From Olegusella massiliensis (lineage in GTDB: Bacteria; Actinomycetota; Coriobacteriia; Coriobacteriales; Atopobiaceae): 64,000 bases of DNA. The translations under genes were made by a program, and so were the position numbers. Shown here in pieces: positions 32,813-43,477 of this stretch (position 1 is its first letter; the number at the start of each line of letters is the position of its first letter). The DNA lies in NCBI RefSeq assembly GCF_900078545.1, contig NZ_FLLS01000002.1, positions 1,249,404-1,313,403 on the forward strand, given 5' to 3'. The notes beneath the pieces are model-generated. The model made no database searches, had not been told where the DNA came from, and saw only the letters and a list, made by a program, of their open reading frames with translations.

Positions 32813-34585
32813 CTACTTTGCCCAACCAATGTTCTCAGCCTGGATATCGGAGAGCAGAGCGGGACCCCAGTTAGCAAGACCAGCCTTGCAGAGCATGCAG
32901 TCTGCACCAGCGTACAGAGGGATGAAGGCGTAGGAAGTAAGAGCTTCCTTCTCAGCCTCGTTAAAGGCCTTCATCTGCTCAGCGTGATCGGCGATACCCG
33001 TGACAGCAACAAACTTCTCATCGAGTTCCTTGGAGCCAGTGTGGGTGAAGTTGGAGTCGCTGTCGACACCAAAGATCTGCTTGCCGTTGTTGTAGGAAGC
33101 AGAGCTAGAGTTCCAACCAAAGAGGAAGGTATCCCAGTTGCCGCCAGTCAGAGTCTTGGAGAACTCAGAAGCAGGCTTATTGTCGATGTCAATCTTTATG
33201 CCGGCATCCTTGGCCATCTTTTGGATAGCAGCAGCACGGTTCTTGACGGTGTTGGAGTCACCAATGGCGGTAAAGGTAAAGGCAACCTGCTTGCCGTCCT
33301 TCTCGTAGTAACCGTCGCTACCCATGGTGTAGCCAGCATCCTCGAGGGTCTTTTTGGCGGCAGCAATCTGCTCCTCGCCAGGCTTGGGATCAGTGACATC
33401 CTTGGGCAGGTTGTTCTCATAGCCGTCCATCCAGGGCAGAATAGTCAGCGAGCCCAAGCGCTCCTCAGACCAGTTAACACCCTGATAGACGATGCCCAAG
33501 ATGGTCTCGGTGTTGATGCACTGGACGAAAGCCTTGCGAACTGCGATGTCCTTGAGGCCCTCACGGGAAGCGTTGACCTCGATACAAGCAATGCTGGTGG
33601 AGTCGCCACGACGCACCTCGGTGTCCTCCATACCCAAGAAGTTGGAAAGCATCTCGGCAGAGCCGCTCTGGCCAGCCTCAGTGGCGTCAACCTCACCATT
33701 CTTGAAGGCGTTGAACATTGCCTGAGAATCCATCTGCTTGAAAGTGATGGACTCGAGTTTTGCCTCGTCGCCCCACCATTTGTCGTTGCGGACAAAGGTG
33801 ATCTCGGTCTCATCGGCCTTGTCGATGACGAAAGGACCGCAGCCCCACTCGTTGTGCCAGTTGTTGACCCAGCCCTCGTTAAAGACCTTAGGATCAGCAG
33901 CTGCAGGGTGTAGGGCACCCATCAGAGACTCATAGGGGTAGAAAGGCCTATCGAAAGTGATGATAGCCTGCTTGTCATTCTCGCCCTTCTCGACGCTTGA
34001 AATCTGATCAAAGCCGTCAGTAGCAGAAGGAGTGTAGTTCTCGTCTTGACCATTCATGCAGCTCCACAGAGCCTTAACAGCGGTCCAGTCGATGGGGGTA
34101 CCATCGTTAAAGACTGCCTTCTCGGCGAGATTGAGGGTAACAACCTGCTTGCCGTCCTTGTCCTCAACGGAGCTGGACTCAACAAAGTTGGGGTTGGGCG
34201 TAAACTCTTTGCCGGTAGGATCGCAGCGATAAAGAGTAGCAGCCTGGTTGTAAAGGTACCAGAACCACCTGATGTAGGTGGTATTACCGTTTACGCTGAA
34301 GTAGTTAAAGTCTGGGCCAATCTCGGTAATGGGGAGCACGAGGGTGCCGCCGTCCTTGATTGCATCGCGCTCAAGCGGGTTATTGTAGGTCTTGCCCTTC
34401 TCAGGGATGGGAAGCTTGTCAAGCGGGGTAGTTGCGGGAGAACCGTTCTGGGGCTCAACACCTGCGTCGCCCGCGTTAGAGCCAGCGCCGCTGTTGCCAG
34501 ACTTGCCGCACCCAGCCAGACCAAGTCCAGCGATGGTGGCAGCAGTACCTGCCATACCCAAGAACGAACGACGAGAAAGTGCCAT
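32813..34585 (-). CDS. oppA: Peptide ABC transporter substrate-binding lipoprotein (locus 1)
   Basis: A 590-residue family 5 binding protein for oligopeptides. MALSRRSFLGMAG is a Tat-like twin-arginine signal, with lipobox LAGC. The mature part has the family 5 features LNLAEKAVFNDGTPIDWTAV and a C-terminal FLFGWNSSSA lobe. GGAGG precedes the ATG. It ends locus 1 but follows a terminator at 34742-34772, so it probably has its own promoter in 34586-34741. That would allow the receptor to be made in excess of the transporter. Confidence 0.9.
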   Translation of the reverse strand: MALSRRSFLGMAGTAATIAGLGLAGCGKSGNSGAGSNAGDAGVEPQNGSPATTPLDKLPIPEKGKTYNNPLERDAIKDGGTLVLPITEIGPDFNYFSVNGNTTYIRWFWYLYNQAATLYRCDPTGKEFTPNPNFVESSSVEDKDGKQVVTLNLAEKAVFNDGTPIDWTAVKALWSCMNGQDENYTPSATDGFDQISSVEKGENDKQAIITFDRPFYPYESLMGALHPAAADPKVFNEGWVNNWHNEWGCGPFVIDKADETEITFVRNDKWWGDEAKLESITFKQMDSQAMFNAFKNGEVDATEAGQSGSAEMLSNFLGMEDTEVRRGDSTSIACIEVNASREGLKDIAVRKAFVQCINTETILGIVYQGVNWSEERLGSLTILPWMDGYENNLPKDVTDPKPGEEQIAAAKKTLEDAGYTMGSDGYYEKDGKQVAFTFTAIGDSNTVKNRAAAIQKMAKDAGIKIDIDNKPASEFSKTLTGGNWDTFLFGWNSSSASYNNGKQIFGVDSDSNFTHTGSKELDEKFVAVTGIADHAEQMKAFNEAEKEALTSYAFIPLYAGADCMLCKAGLANWGPALLSDIQAENIGWAK

Positions 34586-34741
34586 GTTTCCTCCAAAATG
34601 TCAGCGAACAAATAACTAGTGCTGAAAAGCACCTATTGGTACTCCACAATATCTTATTAGAAATCACATAAAAAATGGTGAGATATCTGTGGATGGACGT
34701 TTCTAATCTGTTACATGATGCAATAGACGTCCGATACATAC

Positions 34742-34772
34742 AAAAAAGTGACCCGCACATTGCGAGTCACTT
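34742..34772 (-). terminator. Terminator between oppDF and oppA (locus 1)
   Basis: Read on the minus strand, AAGTGAC and GTCACTT arms plus an inner CGC/GCG pair (34746-34772) are followed by six T (34742-34747). Confidence 0.85.
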
Positions 34773-34800
34773 TCAACTTGTTTTTTGCACTGAAGCTATG

Positions 34801-36843
34801 CTAGGCCTTGTGGCTAGAAAGTAGGCTAGAAGAGGAAACTAACTTGCCATCCTGATAGACCATACGCTCGCGTGTGCGCTCAATCTTGGGGTCAGGAATG
34901 GGGATAGCAGAAAGCAGAGCTTGTGTGTAAGGATCTTGCGGATTGGTAAAGACTTCTTCGGTGTCTCCCTGCTCAACAATCTTGCCGAGGTGCATAACGG
35001 CAACACTGTCGGAGATGTGGCGAATAACTGCCAGGTCATGAGCAACAAAGAGATAAGAAATCTTGAGCTGTACCTGCAGATCTTCAAGCAGGTTGATGAT
35101 GCCTGCCTGGATAGAGACATCCAGAGAAGCAATAGGCTCATCAAGCAACAAAATCTTGGGGCTGGTAGCAAGGGCGCGTGCAATAGCAATACGCTGACGT
35201 TGACCACCCGAGAACTGAGAGGGGAAGCGGTCCACATAGTCGGGGTTGATACCGACAAGATGCATCAGCTCACCAATACGCTTGTTGATATCCTTGGGCG
35301 ACCATTTCTGCGCGCGCAGGGGCTCTGCCAACACATCATAGATAGGCATACGAGGGTCAAGTGAGCTCATGGGATCTTGGAAGATAACCTGCAAATCACG
35401 TCTAAGCTCACGACGTTCGCGGTTGTTTTTAAGGCTTGCAATGTCCTTACCCAGTACGGTAATACTGCCGCTTTCAGGTTTCACAAGATCCATGATCTGC
35501 ATTAGTGTGGTGGACTTACCCGAACCAGACTCGCCAACCAAAGCTAGTGTCTCACCCTCATGGAGCTTGAAAGAGACATGGTCAACGGCAGTCATCGTAC
35601 CCTTGTCACGGCGAATCAAACCCTTGCCTTGAACAGGGAAGGTCTTTACCAAATCCTTGACCTCAAGGACAAGGGGGCGCTGATCGCGAGGTACTTCGGC
35701 CCACTTGGCTGGTAAGGGCTCAAGCTTGGGATAAACATCTTCAAAGTTGAGGTGGCGATCGCGGATGGTTGCGAGCTTATGACAGCTTACAAGGTGGCCT
35801 TCGGCAGCGTTAAAGGGATCAAGAGTTGGCTCAATCTCAAAGCAGGAGCCGCTTGCCATGGGGCAGCGCGGTGAGAAGGGACAGCCCTTAGGAATAGCTG
35901 CCAGCGAAGGAGGGTTGCCCTTGATAGGGACCAGACGGTGCTCAGCCGCTACGTGAGGCTTGGGTACGGCACCCAAAAGGCCCATGGTGTAGGGGTGAGA
36001 AGGCTGGTCAAAGACGGTGTCGATACTGGCACGCTCGACAGCACGACCAGCATACATAACCAAGACATCGTCTGCGGTACCTGCGATTACACCCAAATCG
36101 TGGGTAATCAGGACAACCGCTGCGCCTGTCTCACGTTGAGCTACAGCGAGCACATCTAAAATCTGTGCCTGAATGGTTACGTCGAGTGCCGTGGTGGGCT
36201 CGTCTGCAATGATGACATCAGGGTCGTTAGCGATGGCAATGGCAATAACAACGCGTTGACGCATACCGCCAGAAAATTCGTGAGGGTAAGCGTCCAGACG
36301 ATCCTCGGGGTTGGTAATACCCACCATGGTAAGCAGTTCGATGCAGCGATCATGGAGCTGCTGCTTGGTCATATTGGGGTTATGAATGAGCAAGGTTTCT
36401 GCTAACTGATCACCAATACTGAACATGGGTGTTAAAGCAGATAGAGGGTCCTGGAAAATCATCGAGATAGACTTGCCGCGAAAAGCGGCCATCTCTTCAT
36501 CTGTCTTGTCTACCAGCTCTTCTCCATTAAATTTGACCGAACCGGTAACGTAAGCATTGTCATCAAGAAGGCCAATCAAAGAAAGAGCAGTTACCGATTT
36601 GCCCGAGCCCGACTCACCGACGATACCTAAGGTACGTCCGCGCCAAAGGTCAAAGTTAACGCCACGTACGGCGTCGACGCGACCTGCCTCGGTTGCAAAA
36701 GACACCTTGAGGTTGCGAATACTCATGATAGGGTCGCCCTGAGGGGCACCCTTGGGTCCGTTATTTTCAAGCAGCTCATAGCGTAAGGTATCGTCCTTGA
36801 CAACCCAAGAGGTCTGCGTACTTGTACTTGTCGTTTCGGCCAT
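34801..36843 (-). CDS. oppDF: Fused OppD-OppF peptide ABC transporter ATP-binding protein
   Basis: One 680-residue chain holds both ATPases of a peptide importer. The first half has [32 protein letters not shown] and [12 protein letters not shown], then the OppD C-terminal cysteine-bearing region CPFSPRCPMASGSCF, often an Fe-S site. The second half begins LVKTFPVQGKGLI and has [32 protein letters not shown] and ILLLDEPIASLD. It lacks the second Cys cluster usual in OppF, ending soon after DPYTQALLSAIPIPDPKIERTR. The ATG at 36843 is preceded by GGAG. Locus 2 encodes the same functions as separate genes. Confidence 0.92.
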   Translation of the reverse strand: MAETTSTSTQTSWVVKDDTLRYELLENNGPKGAPQGDPIMSIRNLKVSFATEAGRVDAVRGVNFDLWRGRTLGIVGESGSGKSVTALSLIGLLDDNAYVTGSVKFNGEELVDKTDEEMAAFRGKSISMIFQDPLSALTPMFSIGDQLAETLLIHNPNMTKQQLHDRCIELLTMVGITNPEDRLDAYPHEFSGGMRQRVVIAIAIANDPDVIIADEPTTALDVTIQAQILDVLAVAQRETGAAVVLITHDLGVIAGTADDVLVMYAGRAVERASIDTVFDQPSHPYTMGLLGAVPKPHVAAEHRLVPIKGNPPSLAAIPKGCPFSPRCPMASGSCFEIEPTLDPFNAAEGHLVSCHKLATIRDRHLNFEDVYPKLEPLPAKWAEVPRDQRPLVLEVKDLVKTFPVQGKGLIRRDKGTMTAVDHVSFKLHEGETLALVGESGSGKSTTLMQIMDLVKPESGSITVLGKDIASLKNNRERRELRRDLQVIFQDPMSSLDPRMPIYDVLAEPLRAQKWSPKDINKRIGELMHLVGINPDYVDRFPSQFSGGQRQRIAIARALATSPKILLLDEPIASLDVSIQAGIINLLEDLQVQLKISYLFVAHDLAVIRHISDSVAVMHLGKIVEQGDTEEVFTNPQDPYTQALLSAIPIPDPKIERTRERMVYQDGKLVSSSSLLSSHKA

Positions 36844-36922
36844 TTGTAGCTCCGTCACTTTCATTTGTTGTGCGCTCGTAGGTGAGCGCGCCATACCCAA
36901 GACGTGAAATCACAAACTTTCT

Positions 36923-37960
36923 TTACGCCTTAGCGGTCTCGGTAGCAGCTGCATCCTCTTCGGCATCATCTTCTACAGTGCCGGCAGCGCGGGAATACGG
37001 ATCGATTGCATCGCGCAGACCATCGCCGATGAGCTGCATGCTGACGCAGAGCACAATCAAAACGATAGAGGGAATGAGAATAACCCAGGGGGCAGAAAGC
37101 ATAGCGGATGAACCCTGGCTCAAAAGGTAACCCAAAGATGTATCGGGAGCCTTGATGCCCAGACCCAAGAAGCTATAGGCAGTCTCGGAGTTAATACCAC
37201 CAATAACACCCAGCACCGTGTCCAAAATCAAGATGGAACCAAGGTTGGGAATAAGGTGACGAATAATGGTCTTAATAGGGGAGACACCCATGTATTTTGC
37301 GGCACGAACATAGTCGCGTTCACGCAGAGAAAGCGCCATGGTACGCAGGGTACGAGCATAGCCAATCCAACCAAAGGCAGTCAGGCCCACAATCAGCATC
37401 CACCAGCCCTCAGTACCGCTGGAGGCACGAACCACCATGGCCACAAGCAAAAAACTTGGGATGATAAGTAGCATATCGAGGAACCACATGCCAATTTTTT
37501 CCGGAACGCCGCGTACATAAGCAATAGAGGTGCCAACAACTGCAGCGATGATGGTGGTTAGCACAGAGTAAATAATACCGATTGCCAAAGAACGGCCGAG
37601 GCCATGAACAACGCTGGCAAACAGATCAAAGCCACCGCCATCGGTACCAAACCAGTGCGTTGGATTGGGAGGTACGTTCAGCGCCGTGAAATCGGGGTCG
37701 GTATAGGTAAAGGGCGTCATATATGGCCCAAAAATAGCGAGAATGATCAGGATAATCAGGATAACAAGTCCCACCATAGCGCTACGCTGGCGCACAAAAC
37801 GACGACCAATAAGTGAAAAATAGCCGATACGCTTGACCTCGCCACCAGAGCCACCCAGCTCGTCGGCCAATAGTTCGAGCTCTGCGTTGGTGAGGTGGAC
37901 CTCATCAGGTTTTACGTCCGTATTTTCAGGGGACGCAAGCTGTCTTTTTTCTTCAGACAT
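36923..37960 (-). CDS. oppC: Peptide ABC transporter permease, OppC type (locus 1)
   Basis: A 345-residue permease. A cytosolic N-terminal tail and the OppC_N segment (FVRQRSAMVGLVILI) precede about five further helices. The EAA loop (YVRAAKYMGVSPIKTIIRHLIPN) docks the fused ATPase. The C-terminal 20 residues are acidic and Ala-rich. AAGGAG precedes the ATG; oppB ends 10 bp upstream. Confidence 0.92.
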   Translation of the reverse strand: MSEEKRQLASPENTDVKPDEVHLTNAELELLADELGGSGGEVKRIGYFSLIGRRFVRQRSAMVGLVILIILIILAIFGPYMTPFTYTDPDFTALNVPPNPTHWFGTDGGGFDLFASVVHGLGRSLAIGIIYSVLTTIIAAVVGTSIAYVRGVPEKIGMWFLDMLLIIPSFLLVAMVVRASSGTEGWWMLIVGLTAFGWIGYARTLRTMALSLRERDYVRAAKYMGVSPIKTIIRHLIPNLGSILILDTVLGVIGGINSETAYSFLGLGIKAPDTSLGYLLSQGSSAMLSAPWVILIPSIVLIVLCVSMQLIGDGLRDAIDPYSRAAGTVEDDAEEDAAATETAKA

Positions 37961-37970
37961 TGTGCTCTCC

Positions 37971-38963
37971 TTAGCTCATCTTGATTCGAGGATCGAGTGC
38001 TGCAGCAAAGAGGTCGGCAAGTAGAGCACCGACGAGCGTACAAGCACCACTGAAGGCGGCAACAGCAACCGCACCATGAATATTGTTGTTGTTGATGCAA
38101 TTGATGAAGTATTCACCAAGACCGTGGATAGCAAAAATCTTCTCGGTCATAACAGCACCAGTAAAGATGCTAGCGATGGAGAAAGCTACAGATACGGCAG
38201 TAGGAATCAAAGAGGCGCGGAGCGCATGTTTGCGAATAGCCTGTTTTTTTGTAAGACCTTTTGCACGAGCAGTGCGCACATAGTCAGCGTGCATTTCGTC
38301 AAGCAAATACGTACGCTGACCTAAGTGATAACCAACGGCGCTGATAATAGTAAGGACGATGGTTGGCAGTAAAATGTGCTGAAGAAAGTCGAGCAGACTA
38401 ACAAAGAAGTTGGAACCGCCGTAGCTGGAAAGTCCCGTTACATAGAAGATGCGTGTGCCAGCCGCGGTATTAACTTCGATTGCAAAAAATACAATCAGAA
38501 TTGCCAAAACAACAGTTGGGATGACCATGAACAGTGAAGCGACACCGCTCCAAAAACGGTCTTGCCACTGGTATTGGCGTTGAGCTGTGTAGACACCAAG
38601 ACTTACGCCGACCACGATAGAAATAATGGTAGCAAGTAACATGAGCTGGACAGAAGCGCCAATACGGGAAGAGATTTCGTTGTTAACCGAAGCGCCTGTT
38701 GGAGTCTTGCCAAAGTCAGCTTTGGTGAGAATGTCACCAATCCACTTTTGATAGCGCTCCATGATAGGTGTCTTATCGTTGAGGTTGGCAGCATTAAGTG
38801 CGCGCTCAATAGATTCTTGTGGGGGCCGTGGAGTACGAGACTCATAATTAGAACGTGGACTCATAAAAGCTGAGGCCAAAAAGAAAGTGAACGAGGTTGC
38901 TACAAAGATCATAACTATGTAGTTCAAAACTCGCTTAACGACGTATCCGACGAATCGCGCCAT
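37971..38963 (-). CDS. oppB: Peptide ABC transporter permease, OppB type (locus 1)
   Basis: A 330-residue permease with start ATG 38963 (GGGGAG five bases upstream). MARFVGYVVKRVLNYIVMI is the typical OppB first helix, and the EAA loop is YVRTARAKGLTKKQAIRKHALR. A periplasmic loop between helices 1 and 2 (about 40-95) is unusually polar, with SPRSNYESRTPRPPQE. It is the first gene of locus 1, divergent from locus 2. Confidence 0.92.
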   Translation of the reverse strand: MARFVGYVVKRVLNYIVMIFVATSFTFFLASAFMSPRSNYESRTPRPPQESIERALNAANLNDKTPIMERYQKWIGDILTKADFGKTPTGASVNNEISSRIGASVQLMLLATIISIVVGVSLGVYTAQRQYQWQDRFWSGVASLFMVIPTVVLAILIVFFAIEVNTAAGTRIFYVTGLSSYGGSNFFVSLLDFLQHILLPTIVLTIISAVGYHLGQRTYLLDEMHADYVRTARAKGLTKKQAIRKHALRASLIPTAVSVAFSIASIFTGAVMTEKIFAIHGLGEYFINCINNNNIHGAVAVAAFSGACTLVGALLADLFAAALDPRIKMS

Positions 38964-39394
38964 GAACGCTCCCCATTTCAGTCCGCATCGCACTTGATGC
39001 GGGAGACATACAGTTTTTGTTAACTGCTATCCCTTCTTGCATTATGCGTACATACAGAAGGCTCCGACAAGAAGCCTGCTGCATAACGCAGCGAGGCATG
39101 CCAATTAAACAGTGGGGTAATAGGGTACCTCACAGACAAAAGACACGCAGCACAGCATTCTATATACTACCATTTTTGAAATTCCCGCAGCAAATTTATG
39201 AAATCTTCTTCTGCGTACAGGGAGTTTACTGTTCATCTTTGCTAAACCTTTGGGCCCCCTAAATGAAACCCCCCTGTAATCTATCCGTAATGTGGGTTAG
39301 CAAAGATAATTTAAGTTTTGTTTAGATAAGTTTGCGTCATTCCACAAATTTTTGATGAGAGCTGAGAATTTATATCCGGCGACAGGAGAGCTTT
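38964..39394. other. Shared upstream region of two divergent opp loci
   Basis: This 431-bp gap should hold promoters for both loci, but I cannot place -35/-10 pairs with confidence. It becomes very AT-rich from 39300 onward. At 39183-39198 a stretch CCCGCAGCAAATTTAT resembles the core of arrays A-C but has no units around it. No gene is supported. Confidence 0.4.
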
Positions 39395-40321
39395 ATGAAC
39401 TCAAAAGAAGTTGCCTACATCATCAAAAGGGTGCTCTTTGCTTTTGTCACCATCTGGGCAGTCATTACCATCACGTTTTTTGTAATGCACTCTGTGCCAG
39501 GTGGGCCCTTTGCGAGTGAGAAGGCAGTTACGCCTGCTGCAAAAGCAGCGCTTGAAGAGAAATTTGGTCTCAATAAGCCCTTGTTTGAGCAGTATCTCAC
39601 TTACCTAGGTGGCGCTTCACACTTTGACTTTGGCCCCTCGCTCAAGCAGCGCGGTCGTGAGGTAACCACTATTGTTGCCGATGGTATGAAGACTTCAGCA
39701 AAGCTTGGTGTCGTTGCATTGATTATCGCTACAACATCAGGCGTTTTGCTTGGCGCTCTTGCCGCATTGAGGCGCAATACTATCGTCGATAAAATCATCA
39801 TGGTTATCACGACAGCATTTGTATCGATGCCATCGTTTATTATGGGCACGCTGCTCTTATTACTTTTTGCCATTGAGTTGCATCTTTTGCCCGCAAATGG
39901 TGCAGCCAAAGGTGGCCTGATACTGCCTATTGTGACCTTGGCGCTTTATCCTATGGCCTATATTACGCGTTTGACCCGCTCTTCAATGCTTGATGTGTTA
40001 GGGCAAGACTACATTCGTACTGCCAAGGCAAAAGGCGTTTCGCAGCGCAATATTATTCTTAAGCATGCCCTCAAGAATTCCTTGATTCCCGTTATTACGT
40101 ATCTGGGGCCCGAGCTTGCCTACATCACCACAGGCTCTTTGGTTGTTGAGCAGATCTTTGCGGTACCTGGCATTGGCCGTGCATTTGTTAACTCAATTAC
40201 TGGTCGTGATTACCCGCTCATCATGGGTACCACAATCATTCTTGCCACACTCATTGTGGTTATGAACCTTGTAAGTGACATTTTGTATCGCGTGGTTGAT
40301 CCGCGCATCAGCCTGGATTAG
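39395..40321 (+). CDS. oppB: Peptide ABC transporter permease, OppB type (locus 2)
   Basis: A 308-residue permease with six predicted helices. It opens VAYIIKRVLFAFVTIWAVITI, and the EAA loop is YIRTAKAKGVSQRNIILKHALK. CAGGAGAG precedes the ATG. First gene of the oppBCDFA order of locus 2; oppC follows after 8 bp. Confidence 0.93.
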   Translation: MNSKEVAYIIKRVLFAFVTIWAVITITFFVMHSVPGGPFASEKAVTPAAKAALEEKFGLNKPLFEQYLTYLGGASHFDFGPSLKQRGREVTTIVADGMKTSAKLGVVALIIATTSGVLLGALAALRRNTIVDKIIMVITTAFVSMPSFIMGTLLLLLFAIELHLLPANGAAKGGLILPIVTLALYPMAYITRLTRSSMLDVLGQDYIRTAKAKGVSQRNIILKHALKNSLIPVITYLGPELAYITTGSLVVEQIFAVPGIGRAFVNSITGRDYPLIMGTTIILATLIVVMNLVSDILYRVVDPRISLD

Positions 40322-40329
40322 GAGTGATG

Positions 40330-41388
40330 ATGAACAAGAATCCCCTGAGTATGCAGGTTGACATGGACGATTTCCTTCCTGCATCTGAGGAAGAAAAGTT
40401 CTACATGGTGCAAATGCGCGCCAGCTCGACCTTCTTCCGTGATGGTTGTAAGCGTTTTTACAAAAACAAAGTTGCTTTTACCAGCTTGGTAGTCATTGTG
40501 TTGATTGTTATCTCAGCCGTCGTACTGCCTATCGTGTGGCCCTATTCCTATGATGTGCAGCTGGGCGTTCAACCAGGCAAGCCTGTTGATGCTTCTTATA
40601 ACAACTTGGCTCCAATGGAGTATTCCCACAGCGAACAACAAATGATGAAAGATGGTCAGTCTGTCTTCCCACACTTTTTTGGTACTGACGCTTCTGGTCG
40701 TGACTACTTCATTCGTGTCGTCTATGGCACACGTATCTCGTTGGCCGTAGGGTTTTTTGCTTCCATCATCGTATTGATTGTGGGTCTGACTATGGGCTCC
40801 ATCGCAGGCTTTGCGGGTGGTCGCATCGACATGGCAATCATGCGCATCGTTGACATTATCTATTCTCTGCCCGACATGTTGATGGTTATCTTGCTGGCAT
40901 CGGTTATGCGCGCAAGCTTGGGCAGCGTTTTTGATGGCACGGTGTTCGCCAAAATTGGTTCGAATATTTTGTCCCTGTTCATCATCTTTGCATTGTTATA
41001 TTGGTGCTCGATGGCACGTCTCATTCGTGGCCAGATTTTGTCTTTGCGCGAGCAGGAATATGTTCTTGCCGCTCAGGCGGCAGGTGCCAAGGCAAAGTGG
41101 ATTATCACAAAGCATCTCATTCCCAACTGCATTTCTATCATTATCATTTCGACAGCACTGCAAATTCCCTCTGCAATCTTTACGGAGAGCTTCCTGTCTT
41201 TTTTGGGTTTGGGCGTCAATGCTCCTATGCCTTCGCTGGGTTCACTCGCTTCCGATGCTCTGAACGGTATTTCAAGCTATCCCTCGCGTTTGGCAATTCC
41301 GGCTCTTGCAATTTCTCTCATCGTCTTGGGTCTTAACCTCTTTGGCGATGGTTTGCGTGACGCATTTGATCCCAAACTGAACAACTAG
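40330..41388 (+). CDS. oppC: Peptide ABC transporter permease, OppC type (locus 2)
   Basis: A 352-residue permease. Start codons GTG 40324, ATG 40327 and ATG 40330 are stacked; AGGAG at 40320-40324 best fits 40330. After a cytosolic tail of about 45 residues come the OppC_N segment, an extracytoplasmic loop (about 75-115, VQPGKPVDASYNN), and the transport domain with EAA loop YVLAAQAAGAKAKWIITKHLIPN. It is paired with the oppB just upstream. Confidence 0.92.
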   Translation: MNKNPLSMQVDMDDFLPASEEEKFYMVQMRASSTFFRDGCKRFYKNKVAFTSLVVIVLIVISAVVLPIVWPYSYDVQLGVQPGKPVDASYNNLAPMEYSHSEQQMMKDGQSVFPHFFGTDASGRDYFIRVVYGTRISLAVGFFASIIVLIVGLTMGSIAGFAGGRIDMAIMRIVDIIYSLPDMLMVILLASVMRASLGSVFDGTVFAKIGSNILSLFIIFALLYWCSMARLIRGQILSLREQEYVLAAQAAGAKAKWIITKHLIPNCISIIIISTALQIPSAIFTESFLSFLGLGVNAPMPSLGSLASDALNGISSYPSRLAIPALAISLIVLGLNLFGDGLRDAFDPKLNN

Positions 41389-41405
41389 GAAGGGAGGGGA
41401 TTTAG

Positions 41406-42428
41406 ATGGCGCTTCTTGAAGTAAAGGATTTGCATACATCCTTCTTTACGGATGCAGGAGAGGTAAAGGCCGTTAACGGTGTGAGCTTCAACCTTGATCA
41501 TGGCAAGGTGTTGGGCATCGTAGGCGAGTCCGGTTCGGGCAAGTCAGTAACTGCGTATTCCATCATGCAAATCTTGGCCCCTACAGGAAAAATTGTCGGT
41601 GGCTCTATCAAGCTTGATGGTCAAGAGCTGGTGGGTGCAGGCGAGCAGGTCATGCGAAATGTGCGTGGCAACAAAGTCTCAATTATTTTCCAGGATCCGA
41701 TGACCTCTTTGAATCCCACCCTGAGCATTGGTCACCAGCTAATGGAAGCCATTCTTTTGCATACCGATCGCACACGCGAACAAGCGGAAGCGCGTGCCAT
41801 TGAGATGTTGAGCTTGGTTAATGTCAATGAGCCTGCAAAGCGTATGAAGCAGTATCCACACGAGTTTTCCGGCGGTATGCGCCAGCGTGTCATGATTGCT
41901 ATGGCGCTTGCCTGCGAACCCGATATTTTGATTGCAGATGAGCCGACTACGGCGCTTGACGTAACGATTCAAGCACAGATTCTCGAGTTGATGCAAAAGC
42001 TACAGCGCGAGATGGGTATGGCAATTATCATGATTACCCATGACCTGGGTGTTGTTGCCCAGATGTGCGATGAGATTGTTGTTATGTATGCGGGTTCTTA
42101 TTGCGAGCGTGGTACCGCGGATGAGATTTTCTACAACCCACGTCATGAGTACACTCGCGGTCTGCTTCGCTCTATTCCGACGTTAGGATCGATGGGTCAA
42201 AAGCTGCATCCTATTACGGGTACCCCGATTGACCTGCTCAATCTTCCTGAGGGCTGTCCCTTTGCTCCTCGTTGCGAAAAGGCAATGAAGATTTGTATTA
42301 AGCACCCCGCCGAGTCGATGGATATCAATGCATTCCACAAAGCGTCCTGTTGGCTTAATGTCAAAGATCTCTGCGAAAAGCAACAGCCTGCTTCTGTTGT
42401 GAGCGCTCAGGAAGGAGGCGAGGCATAA
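41406..42428 (+). CDS. oppD: Peptide ABC transporter ATP-binding protein OppD (locus 2)
   Basis: A 340-residue ATPase with [45 protein letters not shown] and the OppD C-terminal domain with Cys-rich [17 protein letters not shown] and a later Cys in ASCWL, a pattern that can bind an Fe-S cluster. GGGAGGGG precedes the ATG. oppF starts one base after its stop, indicating coupling. Confidence 0.94.
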   Translation: MALLEVKDLHTSFFTDAGEVKAVNGVSFNLDHGKVLGIVGESGSGKSVTAYSIMQILAPTGKIVGGSIKLDGQELVGAGEQVMRNVRGNKVSIIFQDPMTSLNPTLSIGHQLMEAILLHTDRTREQAEARAIEMLSLVNVNEPAKRMKQYPHEFSGGMRQRVMIAMALACEPDILIADEPTTALDVTIQAQILELMQKLQREMGMAIIMITHDLGVVAQMCDEIVVMYAGSYCERGTADEIFYNPRHEYTRGLLRSIPTLGSMGQKLHPITGTPIDLLNLPEGCPFAPRCEKAMKICIKHPAESMDINAFHKASCWLNVKDLCEKQQPASVVSAQEGGEA

Positions 42429-42429
42429 G

Positions 42430-43443
42430 ATGGCTGACGAAATCAAAGCCTCTGCAAATAAGGAAACTCCTTTGGTTGAAATTCGCAACTTCAAGAAGTA
42501 CTTTCCCGTAAAGACAGGCTTCTTTGGTTCGACACCGCTTAAGGCAGTTGATGATGTCTCGTTTTCGATTAAGCGTGGCGAGACTTTGGGCCTGGTAGGT
42601 GAGTCTGGCTGCGGCAAAACTACCGTCGGCCGCACAATTTTGCACTTATACGAACCTACCGCAGGGCAAGTTATTTACAACGGCAAACCTGTCAATTCCA
42701 AATCAAAAGAAGAGATGGCAGAGTTCCGCCGCAAAACGACGATGGTCTTTCAAGACCCCTATTCCTCACTGAATCCTCGTATGACGGTTTCCGATATTAT
42801 CGGCGAACCTTTGGATATACATGGCATGTGCAGCTCAAAAAAGGAGCGTATGGATCGCATACTTGAGCTAATGGATCGCGTAGGTCTCAACTCCGAACAT
42901 GCCTCGCGTTATGCTCATGAGTTTTCAGGTGGTCAACGTCAGCGTATTGGTATTGCCCGTGCTTTGGCAAGCGGCCCTGAATTTATTGTCTGTGACGAGC
43001 CTGTCTCGGCGCTAGACGTCTCCATTCAGGCGCAGGTCATCAATATGTTTGACGAGCTGCAAGACGAGCTTGGTCTGACGTATCTGTTTATTGCTCATGA
43101 CCTTCTGGTGGTGCGGCATATTTCCGACCGTATTGCGGTTATGTATTTGGGCAAGATGGTTGAGCTGTCAGATGCTGCTGAAATCTATGATCATCCCATG
43201 CATCCCTATAGCAAGTCATTGCTTTCCGCAGTACCCATTCCTGATCCCAAGATCGCTCGTGCCAACAAGCGAATTCCTTTGCAGGGCGATATCCCAAGTC
43301 CTCTGCATGCGCCTTCGGGTTGTCCGTTTCGTACGAGATGTCCGTTTGCCAATGAGAGTTGTTCTGCTTCCATGCCTGAATTCAAGGAGGTTAAACCAGG
43401 TCATTTTGTCGCTTGCCATCGCGTGGAAGAGATTAATTCTTAA
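42430..43443 (+). CDS. oppF: Peptide ABC transporter ATP-binding protein OppF (locus 2)
   Basis: A 337-residue ATPase with N-terminal [11 protein letters not shown], Walker [31 protein letters not shown] and the Walker B region ending [11 protein letters not shown]. Its C-terminal Cys cluster [14 protein letters not shown] followed by FVACH is intact, unlike the second half of the fused ATPase of locus 1. GGAGGCGAGG lies upstream within oppD. Confidence 0.94.
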   Translation: MADEIKASANKETPLVEIRNFKKYFPVKTGFFGSTPLKAVDDVSFSIKRGETLGLVGESGCGKTTVGRTILHLYEPTAGQVIYNGKPVNSKSKEEMAEFRRKTTMVFQDPYSSLNPRMTVSDIIGEPLDIHGMCSSKKERMDRILELMDRVGLNSEHASRYAHEFSGGQRQRIGIARALASGPEFIVCDEPVSALDVSIQAQVINMFDELQDELGLTYLFIAHDLLVVRHISDRIAVMYLGKMVELSDAAEIYDHPMHPYSKSLLSAVPIPDPKIARANKRIPLQGDIPSPLHAPSGCPFRTRCPFANESCSASMPEFKEVKPGHFVACHRVEEINS

Positions 43444-43477
43444 ACATATTAATTCTTAGGTTCATCTTGGTTTCTGT

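Noticed and set aside
32984-33913. 309-codon plus-strand open frame inside oppA
   Set aside because: Antisense shadow of a clear binding-protein gene; produced by codon bias of the real strand.
38995-39056. Recurring word CATACAGA upstream of several genes (also near 1831 and 26692)
   Set aside because: Eight bases at three or four places in 64 kb is not significant and positions relative to genes differ.
39183-39198. Match to the array core (CCCGCAGCAAATTTAT) in the opp control region
   Set aside because: No 31-bp-spaced units or inverted symmetry around it; likely chance in AT-rich sequence.
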